In this document: piece by piece, positions 24,090 to 32,905 of the stretch
How positions within the stretch are numbered: position 1 is the first letter of the stretch
Layout: every line of letters starts with the position of its first letter
Source: Bacteriovoracaceae bacterium
GTDB lineage: Bacteria; Bdellovibrionota; Bacteriovoracia; Bacteriovoracales; Bacteriovoracaceae
DNA length: 64,000 bases
Direction: 5' to 3'
Assembly (NCBI GenBank): GCA_024711325.1
Contig: JANJTC010000005.1
Span: 1,474,395-1,538,394, forward strand
Notes under the pieces: generated by a model
What the model saw: the letters and a program-made list of their open reading frames with translations, nothing else
Database searches by the model: none
What the model was told of the DNA's origin: nothing
Program-made: the position numbers and the translations under genes

Positions 24090-25361
24090 ATGGATCAGAC
24101 TCTATCCTTTATCAAAAATCCTTATACTTTTATCCGAGATGAAGCCTTTCGAGAAGGTAAAGAATTTTTTTACAGCAGAGTATTATTACGCAAGACAATT
24201 TTTATGACAGGACCGGATGCTGCCAGGTTATTTTATAATCAAAGCTTGTTTGAGCGTAAAGGCTCTGCTCCTGAGCCGATTAAGGCCACACTTTTCGGCA
24301 AAGGTGGAGTGCAAGGATTGGACGGAATCGAACATAAGCAGCGCAAAGCTTTATTTTTATCTTTAATGACCGAAGAAAGGATAAATGATCTAAGTCACAT
24401 ATTTCTGAAGTGGTTAAATACTTACGCAAAACAATGGAAAGAGCATAATCAAATAATTCTATATCAACAATTGCAGGAGATTCTCACCCTGTCAGTCTGT
24501 GAATGGGCAGGAATAGAACTAAAGACCTCTGAAGTATCACTACGAACGCGCCAGCTAACAGCGATGTTTGATTCTGCTGGTAATCTCGGCCACTTTAGGG
24601 CGAGGGTTGCACGGAAGAAATCTGAAAGATGGATACAGGGGATAGTAGAAGATCTAAGGAAATCAGAATCTGAACTTCAGCAAACTCCACTCGAGAGGAT
24701 TGTTTTTTTTAAAGACTCCGAAGGGAAGTTGCTTTCTTCACGGATTGCTGCGGTTGAAATTCTAAATCTTTTAAGGCCAACGGTGGCGATCTCAGTTTAT
24801 ATTGTTTTTTCACTCCATGCTTTAATTATGCATCCGGAGAATCGAAAGAAATTACTTCACGGTAGTAAGGCATTTCTTGAATGTTTTATTCAAGAGGTGA
24901 GACGCTTTTATCCATTCTTCCCGGCAGTGTATGCAAAAGTAAAAAAAACATTCACCTGGAAAGGGGTTACATTCCTAAAAAAATCCAAGGCCGTACTCGA
25001 TATTTACGGGACCAACCATGACATGAAGTCCTGGAAAGCTCCGGATGTTTTTCTCCCTGAGCGTTTTATTCGCTGGAATGGCAATTCCTTTAATTTCATT
25101 CCTCAAGGAGGAGGTGAACATGAAAATGGACACCGCTGTCCAGGAGAATGGATAACTAAGAGAATCATGCAAGAAGCTGTGATCTTTTTTTTGAGTAAGC
25201 TTGATTATAAAGTTCCTGAGCAAAATCTTGACTTGAACATGGGCCGTCTTCCAGCACTGCCTTATTCTTATCTTGTTTTAAGTGATATAAAGGTTAAGGG
25301 AGAAGTTCATCCTCCCTTATCCTCAAAAGTCTATGATGATTTTTTACGGCCGCCGCCATGA
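24090..25361 (+). CDS. Cytochrome P450 of the CYP152 (fatty-acid peroxygenase) family
   Basis: CYP152 enzymes use hydrogen peroxide to hydroxylate fatty acids at the alpha or beta carbon, or to decarboxylate them to terminal alkenes. Family marks are clear: GVQGLDGIEHKQRKALFLSL at the N-terminal side, the Arg-Pro pair in LNLLRPTVAISVYIVF that binds the substrate carboxylate, and the haem loop FIPQGGGEHENGHRCPGEWI with Cys350. No redox partner is needed. The frame is open from 24030, but ATG 24090 has GGAGG six bases upstream; a start at 24036 would add family-like N-terminal residues. Its 3' end overlaps the small KGG gene on the other strand. Confidence 0.88.
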   Translation: MDQTLSFIKNPYTFIRDEAFREGKEFFYSRVLLRKTIFMTGPDAARLFYNQSLFERKGSAPEPIKATLFGKGGVQGLDGIEHKQRKALFLSLMTEERINDLSHIFLKWLNTYAKQWKEHNQIILYQQLQEILTLSVCEWAGIELKTSEVSLRTRQLTAMFDSAGNLGHFRARVARKKSERWIQGIVEDLRKSESELQQTPLERIVFFKDSEGKLLSSRIAAVEILNLLRPTVAISVYIVFSLHALIMHPENRKKLLHGSKAFLECFIQEVRRFYPFFPAVYAKVKKTFTWKGVTFLKKSKAVLDIYGTNHDMKSWKAPDVFLPERFIRWNGNSFNFIPQGGGEHENGHRCPGEWITKRIMQEAVIFFLSKLDYKVPEQNLDLNMGRLPALPYSYLVLSDIKVKGEVHPPLSSKVYDDFLRPPP

Positions 25362-25465
25362 CTGGCCTTACCACCCTTACTGGAAATTTGTCTTTGAGTT
25401 TCTTCATCCATTGAAGCAAAGCCTCTATTGGAAGTTTTGCCGGATTTTTTTTTACTTGTTGCCAT
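25331..25465 (-). CDS. KGG-repeat small basic protein (44 aa)
   Basis: This short gene encodes MATSKKKSGKTSNRGFASMD, then EETQRQISSKGGKASHGGGR and KKSS. The FASMDEETQRQISSKGG core matches the KGG stress-protein motif, here in one copy. Such proteins are hydrophilic, basic and induced by stress in other bacteria. AGGAG lies about nine bases before the ATG. The last 31 bp overlap the 3' end of the CYP152 gene on the opposite strand. A perfect 10-bp palindrome lies in its leader at 25483-25507. Confidence 0.82.
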   Translation of the reverse strand: MATSKKKSGKTSNRGFASMDEETQRQISSKGGKASHGGGRKKSS

Positions 25466-25482
25466 ATAGATTCTCCTGTTAG

Positions 25483-25507
25483 GACAAGCATTCCATTAAT
25501 GCTTGTC
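25483..25507. repeat. Perfect 10-bp inverted repeat in the KGG gene leader
   Basis: GACAAGCATT-CCATT-AATGCTTGTC lies 18-42 bp upstream of the KGG start codon. It could be an operator, an mRNA hairpin affecting translation, or a terminator for the CYP152 transcript from the other side. No T-run follows in either direction, so the first two are more likely. Confidence 0.5.
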
Positions 25508-25575
25508 GTTACGGCAACTCTAAACTTTGCTGCATGAATTGTTTTCTAATTTCCAGCTAAAGTTTTAATGATTCA

Positions 25576-26040
25576 TTAAATTGGTTTTTTTAAGGCCGAT
25601 TTGAGTGCTACCCAAGGCAAAAGCGCACAGACTCTACGAGAATGGTTAATCTTTAGATGTTCAAAACATTGGAAATTGCCAAGTTCCTCGGGCCAAGGAG
25701 TGTCTATTTCGGTGATGGCAGTTTCAAATAACAGGCAGCGATCAAGAGTGGACTCGATACTTTGATGCTTAATCTCCTGGCAGAGGATGGAAACTGAGGC
25801 ACTACATATCGCACAGGCGGCGGCCTTAAAGCCCAGTTCATAAATAACTTTGTCTCTTACATATAATTGGAGTTCAATATGATCTCCACAAAATGGATTA
25901 GTTATTTTAGCGGCATGAGTGGCCCGGTCAGGGAATATGCCATTTTTGGAAGATCGAGAGTGATTTAATAATATATTGCGGGCGACTTCTTGATTCAATT
26001 CAATGTACTCCGGATTCAAGGATGACTTCGGCGACCACAC
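25576..26040 (-). CDS. SufU/NifU-like iron-sulphur scaffold protein
   Basis: The 154-residue protein has the three scaffold cysteines: Cys51 in NPFCGDHIEL with the adjacent Asp, Cys76 in AAACAICSASVSI, and Cys138 in RRVCALLPW. It therefore should bind zinc or build Fe-S clusters like SufU. The start is GTG at 26040, inside the end of the XdhC-like gene (41-bp overlap); a TTG seven codons later is an alternative. No sufBCDS genes are adjacent. Confidence 0.8.
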   Translation of the reverse strand: MWSPKSSLNPEYIELNQEVARNILLNHSRSSKNGIFPDRATHAAKITNPFCGDHIELQLYVRDKVIYELGFKAAACAICSASVSILCQEIKHQSIESTLDRCLLFETAITEIDTPWPEELGNFQCFEHLKINHSRRVCALLPWVALKSALKKPI

Positions 26041-27001
26041 TTAAGGCGACTTCATCAGGATTGCGGGCATCTATATCCAAACCTCCGGGAATAAACAGAG
26101 GGAATAAAATTTCTTGTTCCAAAAGATCCAGATATTTTAATACTTCCACAGAGCGTTTGAAGCTTCCAATCATGGCCACATGACGGGCCTTGTGGTTAAT
26201 GGCGCTCTTAACTAAAGCCGGGTCCTGAGCAGTATGTCCAGCAATGATAACAACTTCTCCTTCTCGAAACTTGATATCAGAATAACCATCTTCTAAACAT
26301 TGGCATTGAACCGACTCAGGATAATCCTCTGCCTGAAGATCGGGACCGACGGCACGTATTGAAAATCCCAGAAGAGCAAAATGGCGGGCCAGTGCCTCAG
26401 TGATGCGAGTACGTCCCACAATTGTAACTTCTTTTGTGGAGTTGCTTATAAGTGGTTTTACAAATGTTGCAGGAACATTTTTTACCTTTCGTAATGCCTG
26501 ACAGCTGCGGGAGCGTTTTTTTCCAATAGCGAATGCCAATTGTAAAAGCACTTCTTCCATCGACCTGGCATCAGTAAGGGAGGGGTTCTTTTTTAACCTT
26601 ATACCATACAGGCCGCTTAGTTCAGTCATCACCTTCTGAAAGGATGCATTCTTTGGCACTAGAATTTCTTCTGGAGGAACAATGGGCTCAATGAAGACTT
26701 TCATCTTCCCACCACAGGCCACTCCCAGACCGAAGATTTCATCATCCAAGTCGGCAAGTACTGTCCGAGGTTTGGCCTCATTAATGGCGGCAACAGCTTC
26801 CTGTCCAATGAATCTTTCAGCACAGCCTCCGCCAACCCAGCCTTGGAGGTTTTTACCTTCATTTGAGAAGATGGCCTTGGAGGAAACCCGGGCGGAAGCC
26901 GAGCCAATAGTCTCAACAATCGTAGCTATCGCAAATGAATGTCCTGCCAGGCGTAGAGTCGAAATTTTAGAATGGAACTCTTCTATCAGATCTCTTGTCA
27001 T
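26000..27001 (-). CDS. XdhC/CoxI family protein
   Basis: XdhC-family proteins bind molybdenum cofactor and help insert it, sulphurated, into xanthine-dehydrogenase-type enzymes. The 333-residue protein has the N-terminal XdhC domain (FAIATIVETIGSASARVSSK, then GWVGGGCAE with the conserved Cys, and GLGVACGGKMKVFIEP) and a C-terminal Rossmann-like domain (VTIVGRTRITEALARHF; AMIGSFKRSVEVL; PGGLDIDARNPDEVALSV). No molybdenum hydroxylase is encoded nearby. The gene overlaps the SufU-like gene downstream, hinting at a shared sulphur-handling role (inference). Confidence 0.85.
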   Translation of the reverse strand: MTRDLIEEFHSKISTLRLAGHSFAIATIVETIGSASARVSSKAIFSNEGKNLQGWVGGGCAERFIGQEAVAAINEAKPRTVLADLDDEIFGLGVACGGKMKVFIEPIVPPEEILVPKNASFQKVMTELSGLYGIRLKKNPSLTDARSMEEVLLQLAFAIGKKRSRSCQALRKVKNVPATFVKPLISNSTKEVTIVGRTRITEALARHFALLGFSIRAVGPDLQAEDYPESVQCQCLEDGYSDIKFREGEVVIIAGHTAQDPALVKSAINHKARHVAMIGSFKRSVEVLKYLDLLEQEILFPLFIPGGLDIDARNPDEVALSVVAEVILESGVH

Positions 27002-27060
27002 CGTAAAATATTACAGCTTTTTATTAGACTTTGCTGATAAAAATCTGCTCTCTTTCGCAA

Positions 27061-28503
27061 TTAATCATATTTAGGGAGTAATATTCTAATAATCATACCT
27101 TCGGAAAGGTCATTCTGAATGAAAAGTTCGCCGTTATAAATATGGAGGATACCCTTGGCCACTTCCATCCGGCGATTCATCTTGGTCGCCCCATCTTTGC
27201 CTTTTTGTAAGATTTGTTTGACGTGGAAAGTAATGAAATGACTTTCTTCAGAACTCTTATTTTCAATTTCAAGAGTACTGCCTGACTGAGCATAAATGAG
27301 GGCGTGCGAGAGAACGTTGGATAGAACACTATTCTGGAGAAGCCAACCATTAGCACTAATGGAGACTTTCGCTAAATTATCATTTCTAAAATTAATCCGA
27401 AGATCTTTCTTTTCAATCACTTCATGGAGAATCTCCAGCTGCCGTTCTAAAAGAGGTAAAAAAGAATGCACTTCATGATGGATTTCTTCTTTGGCCTGTG
27501 CCATGGTTTGCAACAGATCAATCTGTTCGATCAAATTAGTGAGATAAAAAACATTTTTTGAAAAAGAGCTTTTTTGAATATCACTTGGCTCGAGCTGATT
27601 GAATTCAGAATGAATATCGACGAGGTTACTTAATGCTTCTTTCGAAGTCAGACGTAAAAGAGCACTTATCTCATTTAACTGTTCTCGCGCCTTTTTTCTT
27701 TGTTCATAAAGCTTTACGAGAAGGGCCGAGATGATGGCGAAGATTAAGGCGAGGGAAAAATTCCAATACCAGGGGAACTGAAAAAAATCGCCATTACTTT
27801 TACGCCAGTTCTGGAAGACAATCTCTCGCCCCATGATGTTAGCAGTAGTTTCGTAAATTTTACTATCCGGCAGTGATTTGTCAGAAGTTGTAAAATAGTG
27901 GTGATGAGTTTCTTTGTCCTTTATGACTAGATCGTAAGATTTAATAAATTCATCCAACTTGAATCGATTGAAAAATATTTCAGCATTGATGACCGGGGCA
28001 AACCAGCCTTTGAGGTCTTGATCCCGAACGATGGGAACATATAGGACAAAACCTTTTTTGCCTTGATACAAGTCAAAGGGTGGAGAAAACCAAAAGAGTT
28101 CACCTCTTTGATATGAATCTTTTAGTGCTTGTAAATTTTGAGTGATCCTGCCTGTTGCATCAGGATTACTTTCAGGAGGATAGACCCTGACGATTAAACC
28201 TTCCTGATTCAAAATATTTAGTCCCAGGATTTCCTGATTAATTCTTAACAATGTCTCTGCCGCAGGTGAGTAACGCCGAGAAAGAAAATTATCCTTTGAA
28301 AAGTAGTCAGCGCCTATAATTCCAATTGATAAGGGAAGGTTAAGGAATAACTTAAATCTGTCTTTTACGTTCTCCTGAATGATACTGGTTTGTTTAGCAT
28401 CTATTGCTTCTTGTCGTTGGATGAGGGTACGGGTAAACGCTTGCAGTAAAAAGTAGAAGATCAGGAGAGTTAGGAGAAAAATGGTGCTTGTTTTTTTGTA
28501 CAT
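27061..28503 (-). CDS. Membrane sensor with CHASE-like domain and degenerate kinase core
   Basis: The 480-residue protein has an N-terminal helix (~7-25), a periplasmic CHASE-like domain (SPAAETLLRINQEILGLNIL, then GLIVRVYPPESNPDATGRI), and a second helix near 248-268. A coiled coil and a kinase-like region follow. An N-box-like NVLSHALIYAQSGS and terminal IIRILLPKY suggest a HATPase_c relic, but I cannot find an H-box histidine or good glycine boxes. It may therefore be a pseudokinase. It lies 59 bp downstream of the XdhC gene's start, in the same direction and probably independent. Confidence 0.7.
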   Translation of the reverse strand: MYKKTSTIFLLTLLIFYFLLQAFTRTLIQRQEAIDAKQTSIIQENVKDRFKLFLNLPLSIGIIGADYFSKDNFLSRRYSPAAETLLRINQEILGLNILNQEGLIVRVYPPESNPDATGRITQNLQALKDSYQRGELFWFSPPFDLYQGKKGFVLYVPIVRDQDLKGWFAPVINAEIFFNRFKLDEFIKSYDLVIKDKETHHHYFTTSDKSLPDSKIYETTANIMGREIVFQNWRKSNGDFFQFPWYWNFSLALIFAIISALLVKLYEQRKKAREQLNEISALLRLTSKEALSNLVDIHSEFNQLEPSDIQKSSFSKNVFYLTNLIEQIDLLQTMAQAKEEIHHEVHSFLPLLERQLEILHEVIEKKDLRINFRNDNLAKVSISANGWLLQNSVLSNVLSHALIYAQSGSTLEIENKSSEESHFITFHVKQILQKGKDGATKMNRRMEVAKGILHIYNGELFIQNDLSEGMIIRILLPKYD

Positions 28504-28665
28504 GCATCGACCGTTTGGAATTAAGGTTCCCTAATTATATGGCAAAAATACCCTAAATGACCTTAATTTTGTTCTTCAGCTTGCTCTCGGCCTTTGCAAT
28601 GTCACGTTTTATTTTCTTTCTATTCAACTACAAGCTTCTTAAGACACTTAACTAAAGAGGAAAAT

Positions 28666-29289
28666 ATGAGAAAGTGGTATTTATCTTATTTTTGCTTCCT
28701 GGCCTTGCTCCTGTCTTTTGCTTCCAATGCTCAGAGTGAGCGTTTAACCAGCGTCACTAAGAATCCGAACGATTTAAGTTATTTTGACATCACAATTCAA
28801 GACGAAGGCCTGTTAAACGGTATCTATAAGGGCTGGTGTGGTGATTGGACGACCCATATAGAACATGGAGTCCTTTATAGTGCCAAATTCTATTCAAGCT
28901 ATGCGGAACTTCCGGAGGGGTTGGTTGATCATCCTGAAAACCTGGACGAGGTGAATTGGATCTTGAACCAACATTTTGTAGGTAAAACTTCGCCTACTGG
29001 TCTAGGGATCTATACTTATAGTGATGTCCAACTGGCGATCTGGTCACTTTTGGATACCTTTTATGATGATTCAACTGTGGGTCCTTACTCACCGGCAAGA
29101 GTTGAAGAACTGTCCAGTAGTGCCCTTCGTTTAGGTAGTGGCTTTTACCCTAGATGCAGTCAAGTGGTGGGGATTCTTTTGGCGCCAAGTGACCGGACAA
29201 CCGGAACCCGCGTTCAGACAACCATTACCGAAGTCCCAAGGAATCATTTCCCAAAATGTGTTATTCCCGACGGGGATGTCGATCTGTAG
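28666..29289 (+). CDS. Secreted protein with thioester-domain-like Cys/Gln motifs
   Basis: The 207-residue protein has a signal peptide of about 22 residues ending SNA. The mature part resembles thioester domains (TQXA type) of Gram-positive surface proteins: Cys58 in YKGWCGDW near the start, a central VNWILNQHF, and Gln122 in YTYSDVQLAIWSLLD, where a Cys-Gln thioester would form. Such domains bind host proteins covalently. Assignment is by motif order only. The ATG at 28666 has AGAGG upstream; the longer frame lacks a sensible signal peptide. The VOC/SRPBCC gene follows 9 bp later. Confidence 0.65.
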   Translation: MRKWYLSYFCFLALLLSFASNAQSERLTSVTKNPNDLSYFDITIQDEGLLNGIYKGWCGDWTTHIEHGVLYSAKFYSSYAELPEGLVDHPENLDEVNWILNQHFVGKTSPTGLGIYTYSDVQLAIWSLLDTFYDDSTVGPYSPARVEELSSSALRLGSGFYPRCSQVVGILLAPSDRTTGTRVQTTITEVPRNHFPKCVIPDGDVDL

Positions 29290-29298
29290 GGAGAATTC

Positions 29299-30132
29299 AT
29301 GTTTAAAGAAAACAATGCTTTTAGTGGTTTTTCAGTTGATGACATCCTTAAGGCCAAAACCTTTTACAGGGATGTCCTGGGATTAGTGGTGACCGAGGAA
29401 AATGGCCTTCTCCATCTCCATTTGCATGGAGGAGGCCAGGTTTTAATTTACCCTAAAAAGGATCATGTACCGGCCACTTTTACTGTTTTGAATTTCCCAG
29501 TGTCGGATATTAAGCAAGCAGTCGGTGATCTTGCCCGCAAGGGGATTGAGTTTGTGCGATATCAAGATACAGATGAATCAGGTATTACTCATAATGATGG
29601 TCCCCTGATTGCATGGTTTAAAGATCCGGCCGGAAATTTTTTATCGGTTCTGGAAGATGAGAACCTGGCCAGAACAGATGAAGTTATTGTGACAAAACTT
29701 ATTCCTGAAAATAGGGAATCCGTTTTTGCTGCCTGGATCCACCCGGAACTTTTGCAGGAGTGGTTTTGCCCTCTAGGAATGCCATTGGTCGTAAAAAAAA
29801 TTGAGGCCAAGAGTGGTGGACATTTTCGTTTTGAGTATAGAGGACAAAAGGGCGTCTATGTGCAATCAGGTTCCATTACTGAGTACAGGCCGCTTGAGAA
29901 AATTGTATCGATATCCCGCATTGAAGGACCAGATGGTATCCTCTGGTCCGATATCCTCGAAACTATTGAGTTTAAAGAAAGATTCGGAGGAACTGAAATA
30001 TTAATAAAACAAAAAGGACTAACTGATCCAGTAGCGATTGAAGAACTAGAAAAAGGATGGATCAAAAGCCTCGATCAGTTAAAACATTTCCTGCATAAAG
30101 AGATTGGTTCAGTTACTCAGAATATTCTTTAG
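29299..30132 (+). CDS. VOC (glyoxalase-like) / SRPBCC (AHSA1-like) fusion protein
   Basis: Residues 1-120 are a vicinal-oxygen-chelate domain ([20 protein letters not shown], then [16 protein letters not shown]). Residues ~128-270 are an AHSA1-type SRPBCC domain ([38 protein letters not shown]). Both halves occur as separate small proteins elsewhere, binding small hydrophobic ligands or metals. The function is unknown. It probably shares a transcript with the secreted protein upstream. Its stop overlaps the stop of cueR by 4 bp. Confidence 0.8.
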   Translation: MFKENNAFSGFSVDDILKAKTFYRDVLGLVVTEENGLLHLHLHGGGQVLIYPKKDHVPATFTVLNFPVSDIKQAVGDLARKGIEFVRYQDTDESGITHNDGPLIAWFKDPAGNFLSVLEDENLARTDEVIVTKLIPENRESVFAAWIHPELLQEWFCPLGMPLVVKKIEAKSGGHFRFEYRGQKGVYVQSGSITEYRPLEKIVSISRIEGPDGILWSDILETIEFKERFGGTEILIKQKGLTDPVAIEELEKGWIKSLDQLKHFLHKEIGSVTQNIL

Positions 30133-30518
30133 TGACATTCGAGTTCATCCAGTATGGGACAGTCAGGTCTATGGTCCCCATGACAGTTTTCTACCAGATG
30201 ATTCAAATTTGTTAGTATTGACTCAATTTCATGCAGCTTATTTTCAAGTTCTTCAATATGCTTTTGGGCAATCTTTTTGACTTGAGAGCTGGGACGATTT
30301 TTATTTCTCCATAGACTAACCAACTGTTTGATGTCTTTCATGGAAAATCCCAGCTCCCGGGATTTTTTTACAAATTTAAGAATGTGCACGTCATTTTTTG
30401 TATATTGACGATATCCAGAGGAGCTTCTTCCTGCTTTAGGAATAATACCTTGCTCTTCATAGCGCCTGATCATCTTACTGCTGACTTCGCTTATCTGTGC
30501 AACTTCTCCTATATTCAT
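30129..30518 (-). CDS. cueR: Copper-responsive MerR-family activator CueR
   Basis: CueR senses Cu(I) and activates copA-type promoters by untwisting an over-long spacer. The 129-residue protein has the MerR helix-turn-helix ([20 protein letters not shown]), the dimerisation helix, and the metal loop [13 protein letters not shown]. Its cysteines fall at 112 and 120, the same numbering as E. coli CueR. It overlaps copA by 4 bp and is co-transcribed behind it, so the regulator is in its own regulon. The cognate promoter is at 32743-32773. Confidence 0.93.
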   Translation of the reverse strand: MNIGEVAQISEVSSKMIRRYEEQGIIPKAGRSSSGYRQYTKNDVHILKFVKKSRELGFSMKDIKQLVSLWRNKNRPSSQVKKIAQKHIEELENKLHEIESILTNLNHLVENCHGDHRPDCPILDELECH

Positions 30519-32713
30519 TTTCTACCGCCTGCTTCATGAGAGGCCTGCCATCTTCTTAGTAGCAGTGAATTGGTAACGACACTGACCGAACTCAAGGCCA
30601 TCGCAGCCCCGGCCACAACCGGGCTTAAATAGCCAAAGGCCGCCAAGGGAATACCAATTACGTTATAGATAAAGGCCCAAAAAAGATTTTGTTTTATTTT
30701 TGAGTATGTTCTTCTGGAGACTGAGATTGCATCTGGAATCAAAAGTGGATTTCCTCGCATAAGAGTAATCCCAGCAGAATGCATGGCCACGTCAGTACCG
30801 GTAGACATGGCCATCCCCACGTGAGCGGCGGCGAGGGCGGGAGCATCATTGATGCCATCACCAACCATAGCGACAATTTCGCCTTGCTGTTTTAATTCTT
30901 GAATTATATGCGATTTTTGATCAGGGAGAATTTCGGCCTTGACCACATCAATCCCTAATTCCCGGGCCACCAAGTTAGCACTTCCTTGATTGTCCCCAGT
31001 AAGCATCACCGTTTTAATTCCTAGTTGTTTTAATTTTAGAATGGTTAGTTTAGCCGAATCTTTAATAGTGTCTTTGAAGCCAATAAGTCCTAAAATTTTA
31101 TTCTCAGTGACATCGATTAGAAAAGACACTGTCTCTCCGGAGTTTTCTCTTTCCACTGAAGCCTTCAGAATGCCATCATCCATCAGGTTCAATTCAGATA
31201 GAATCCTTTTACTACCGAGAATGTATCTCCTTTCATTAATGACGGCTTCCAGGCCTCTGCCAGGCAGGGCCTTGGTTGAGGTGGCATGTCCTGGCAGGAC
31301 TTGTCTTTTTTGAGCTTCTTTTAAAACTGCTTTGGCCAGGGGATGTTCACTACCGCTTTGAATCGTAGCTAGTATTTTAAGAACCTCATCCTCGGACTGA
31401 TGAAACGCGAGAAATTTGCTGACAGCAGGTTTTCCTTCAGTCAGCGTTCCAGTTTTATCAAAAGCAATCGTTGTGATGGAATGGGCCACTTCCAATGCTT
31501 CAGCATCTTTTATCAGAATACCCGCTTTAGCAGCGACACCAGTTCCCACCATGATAGAGGTTGGAGTGGCAAGCCCCAGCGCACAGGGACATGCAATGAC
31601 TAATACAGCGACTCCATGGATAATGGCCATTTCCCAGTCAGCATATATACCCCCGGTAATGAGGATGGTGAGAAAGGCAATGATTAAGACTGTTGGTACA
31701 AAATAGGCACTGACTTTATCCACTAGTCTTTGAATAGGTGCTTTGACTGCCTGTGCGTCTTCAACCATTCGTATGATTCGAGCTAGCATGGTTTCTGAAC
31801 CCAAGGCGGAAACTTCGATATGAATTAAACCATCACCATTGATAGATCCTCCAACAATTTTATCATTCTCTTTCTTTTCAATAGGTAGACTTTCTCCTGT
31901 GATGAGTGATTCATCGACTTGAGTCATTCCTTTGGTCAAGAAACCATCAACTGGAATACGTTCTCCGGGACGGACAATAACCAAATCTTTTAGCTTCAGT
32001 TCCTTTATATCAATTTCCTCTTCCTTATTTTCTCTTAAGACCCTTGCTTTGGCGGGTTGTAAGGCCTGGAGAGATTTAATGGCAGAGGTTGTTTGTTGTT
32101 TTGCTTTAGATTCTAAATATTTTCCTAATAATACTAAGGTAATCACTACGGCCGAAGCTTCAAAATAAAAATGAATATTATGATGTTCCAGATGCTCAAG
32201 GTTCTTTAATAAGATATATAAACTCAGACCATAAGCGGCACTGGTTCCAATGGCCACCAGCAATTCCATATTCCCGGATTTGGCCTTAATGGCCCCCCAT
32301 GCGGATTTATAAAATCGTGCACCTATGAAGAACTGAATAGGGGTGGCGAGCATAAGTTGGATCCATGGCGGGGGCATAAGGTTTAGTCCGAAAGGTTCAA
32401 ATACCATGGGGAGTGCGAGAGGCAGGGTGAGGAGGGCCGATATTAAAACCAGAATCTTTTCTTTTTTAAAGTCCTTATCTTTCAAAGGGCCTTGCATTTC
32501 AGATGAAACTTGTGCTTCATAACCAACCTTGGAAACTAAAGTCAGAATTTTCTCGCGATTGATTAACTTGGGATCAAAATCAATGCTGGCCTTCTCAGTA
32601 GCCAGATTCACAGATGCAGATATCACTCCCTCATCTTTATTTAATGCTTTTTCAATACGGTTGACACAAGAAGCACAAGTCATGCCTTTAATGTCTAAAT
32701 TAATATGTTCCAT
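30515..32713 (-). CDS. copA: Copper-exporting P1B-type ATPase CopA
   Basis: The 732-residue pump exports Cu(I) from the cytoplasm. It has one N-terminal heavy-metal-associated domain (Cys13 and Cys16 in GMTCASCVNRIE), the actuator motif LITGESLPIEK, the transport CPC in VIACPCALGLATPTS, the phosphorylated Asp in AFDKTGTLTEGKPA, an SEHPLAKAV nucleotide motif and the hinge MVGDGINDAPALA. AAGGAAGC precedes the ATG. It leads the copA-cueR operon with a CueR-type promoter directly upstream. Confidence 0.96.
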   Translation of the reverse strand: MEHINLDIKGMTCASCVNRIEKALNKDEGVISASVNLATEKASIDFDPKLINREKILTLVSKVGYEAQVSSEMQGPLKDKDFKKEKILVLISALLTLPLALPMVFEPFGLNLMPPPWIQLMLATPIQFFIGARFYKSAWGAIKAKSGNMELLVAIGTSAAYGLSLYILLKNLEHLEHHNIHFYFEASAVVITLVLLGKYLESKAKQQTTSAIKSLQALQPAKARVLRENKEEEIDIKELKLKDLVIVRPGERIPVDGFLTKGMTQVDESLITGESLPIEKKENDKIVGGSINGDGLIHIEVSALGSETMLARIIRMVEDAQAVKAPIQRLVDKVSAYFVPTVLIIAFLTILITGGIYADWEMAIIHGVAVLVIACPCALGLATPTSIMVGTGVAAKAGILIKDAEALEVAHSITTIAFDKTGTLTEGKPAVSKFLAFHQSEDEVLKILATIQSGSEHPLAKAVLKEAQKRQVLPGHATSTKALPGRGLEAVINERRYILGSKRILSELNLMDDGILKASVERENSGETVSFLIDVTENKILGLIGFKDTIKDSAKLTILKLKQLGIKTVMLTGDNQGSANLVARELGIDVVKAEILPDQKSHIIQELKQQGEIVAMVGDGINDAPALAAAHVGMAMSTGTDVAMHSAGITLMRGNPLLIPDAISVSRRTYSKIKQNLFWAFIYNVIGIPLAAFGYLSPVVAGAAMALSSVSVVTNSLLLRRWQASHEAGGRK

Positions 32714-32742
32714 AAAAGCTTCCTTTTCATGATTAGACCTGA

Positions 32743-32773
32743 ATTATAAACCTTCCCCTAAAGGGAAGGTCAA
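32743..32773 (-). promoter_or_regulatory. CueR-type copA promoter with 19-bp spacer and operator
   Basis: Reading leftward, -35 is TTGACC (32773-32768) and -10 is TATAAT (32748-32743), separated by 19 bp instead of 17. Between and overlapping them lies the perfect dyad ACCTTCCC-N5-GGGAAGGT (32750-32770). This is the classic MerR-family architecture and closely resembles the E. coli copA promoter. It should make copA-cueR copper-inducible. Confidence 0.93.
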
Positions 32774-32905
32774 ACGAAATAAAAATATATTACCCTTGTC
32801 ACAAATGGTTATCCAGCTTCGTCTTAAACCGTTAGATGAAAGTCGAGTCTTTACTTCTAAAGTTGACTGATTTAGCGTCAATTAATGATTTAAAGGAGAA
32901 ATATT

